This document shows positions 5,740 through 6,702 of a DNA stretch of 6,702 nt, piece by piece. Below the pieces are notes generated by a model. It saw only the letters and a program-made list of their open reading frames with translations. It searched no databases and was not told the origin of the DNA. Position 1 is the first letter of the stretch. Each line of letters opens with the position of its first letter. Made by a program: the position numbers and the translations under genes. This DNA comes from Sodalis-like endosymbiont of Proechinophthirus fluctus. Its GTDB lineage: Bacteria; Pseudomonadota; Gammaproteobacteria; Enterobacterales; Enterobacteriaceae. Where the stretch lies: assembly GCF_001602625.1 (NCBI RefSeq), contig NZ_LECR01000070.1:1108-7809 (forward strand). The letters run 5' to 3'.

Positions 5740-5754
5740 GGGAAAATACCTCCC
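5740..5754 (+). promoter_or_regulatory. boxB-like hairpin upstream of boxA
   Basis: GGGA (5740-5743) can pair with TCCC (5751-5754) around a 7-nt loop, with ACC/GGT (5733-5735 and 5755-5757) able to extend the stem across an internal bulge. It sits in the place of the boxB hairpin of the E. coli rrn leader but is not the same in sequence. The call rests on position. Confidence 0.35.
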
Positions 5755-5761
5755 GGTTTAC

Positions 5762-5795
5762 GCTCTTTAACAATTTATCAGACAATCTGTGTGGG
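5762..5795 (+). promoter_or_regulatory. rRNA antitermination site, boxA and boxC
   Basis: GCTCTTTAACAA (5762-5773) is the enterobacterial rrn boxA core bound by NusB/NusE, followed by atttatcagacaatctg and TGTGTGGG (boxC, 5788-5795). The order and sequence are almost those of E. coli rrn leaders. In the transcript it recruits the Nus antitermination complex, which blocks Rho within the untranslated rRNA. Confidence 0.88.
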
Positions 5796-5900
5796 CATTC
5801 ACGAGACGATATCGACACACGAAATATCAAGTCTTGAAGAAGAGTGAACAAACGAATATTCATACGAATACCAGTTTTAATTCTTTGAACATCAAGCTTT

Positions 5901-6702
<802 letters not shown>

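Larger units (their letters stand above)
5632..5900 (+). other. rRNA operon leader (transcribed, removed during processing)
   Basis: This is the 5' leader between P1 and mature 16S. It contains P2, a small GGGA/TCCC hairpin just before boxA, boxA and boxC. Its 3' part (agtgaacaaacgaatattcat and ttttaattctttgaac onward) is closely similar to the E. coli leader just before 16S. That part should pair with the spacer downstream of 16S for RNase III cutting, but the partner strand lies outside the window. No protein gene is supported here. Confidence 0.8.

Noticed and set aside
5654..5863. 69-codon minus-strand frame in the rRNA leader
   Set aside because: It is antisense to the P2-boxA-boxC leader, whose sequence conservation explains the region. 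There is no ribosome binding site or family match.

Overview
The window looks like the chromosome of a Sodalis-allied gammaproteobacterial insect symbiont caught in genome reduction. The gene order fmt-def / dprA-smg-yrdD-tsaC-aroE-yrdB / yrdA / rrn is the one I recall for the enterobacterial rrnD neighbourhood (E. coli 74-min region). The readable proteins and the 16S rRNA are of Enterobacterales type. Between well-preserved genes lie several that are still recognisable codon by codon but are full of stops, frameshifts and small indels. Assignment to Sodalis is inferred from the 16S sequence and this pattern of decay; no database search was possible.

Layout. Minus strand: 1-262 is the 5' end of fmt (runs off the left edge) and 285-800 is intact def. 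A 140-bp divergent spacer (801-940) carries two palindromes. Plus strand: dprA pseudogene (941-2078), smg pseudogene (2038-2458), yrdD pseudogene (2483-3051), intact tsaC (3041-3613), intact-length aroE (3633-4451) and yrdB pseudogene (4448-4709). Minus strand: yrdA pseudogene (4841-5431), convergent with yrdB. From 5432 to the right edge is a plus-strand rRNA operon: Fis-type sites, a strong P1 promoter, a weaker P2, the boxA/boxC antitermination leader, then the first 802 nt of 16S rRNA.

How it fits together. The genes kept open serve translation or core biosynthesis: Fmt and Def add and remove the N-formyl group of initiator Met, TsaC makes the threonylcarbamoyl-AMP for tRNA t6A, AroE is in the shikimate pathway, and the rRNA operon makes ribosomes. 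The genes lost (dprA, smg, yrdD, yrdB, yrdA) are dispensable in relatives. tsaC and aroE now sit downstream of about 2.1 kb of untranslatable former operon. AroE, although open, has two replacements in strongly conserved motifs (T61A, G83R) and may be the next to weaken.

I found no undescribed system, mobile element, CRISPR array or phage gene. The interest lies in the fine structure of gene decay and in the preserved rrn control region.
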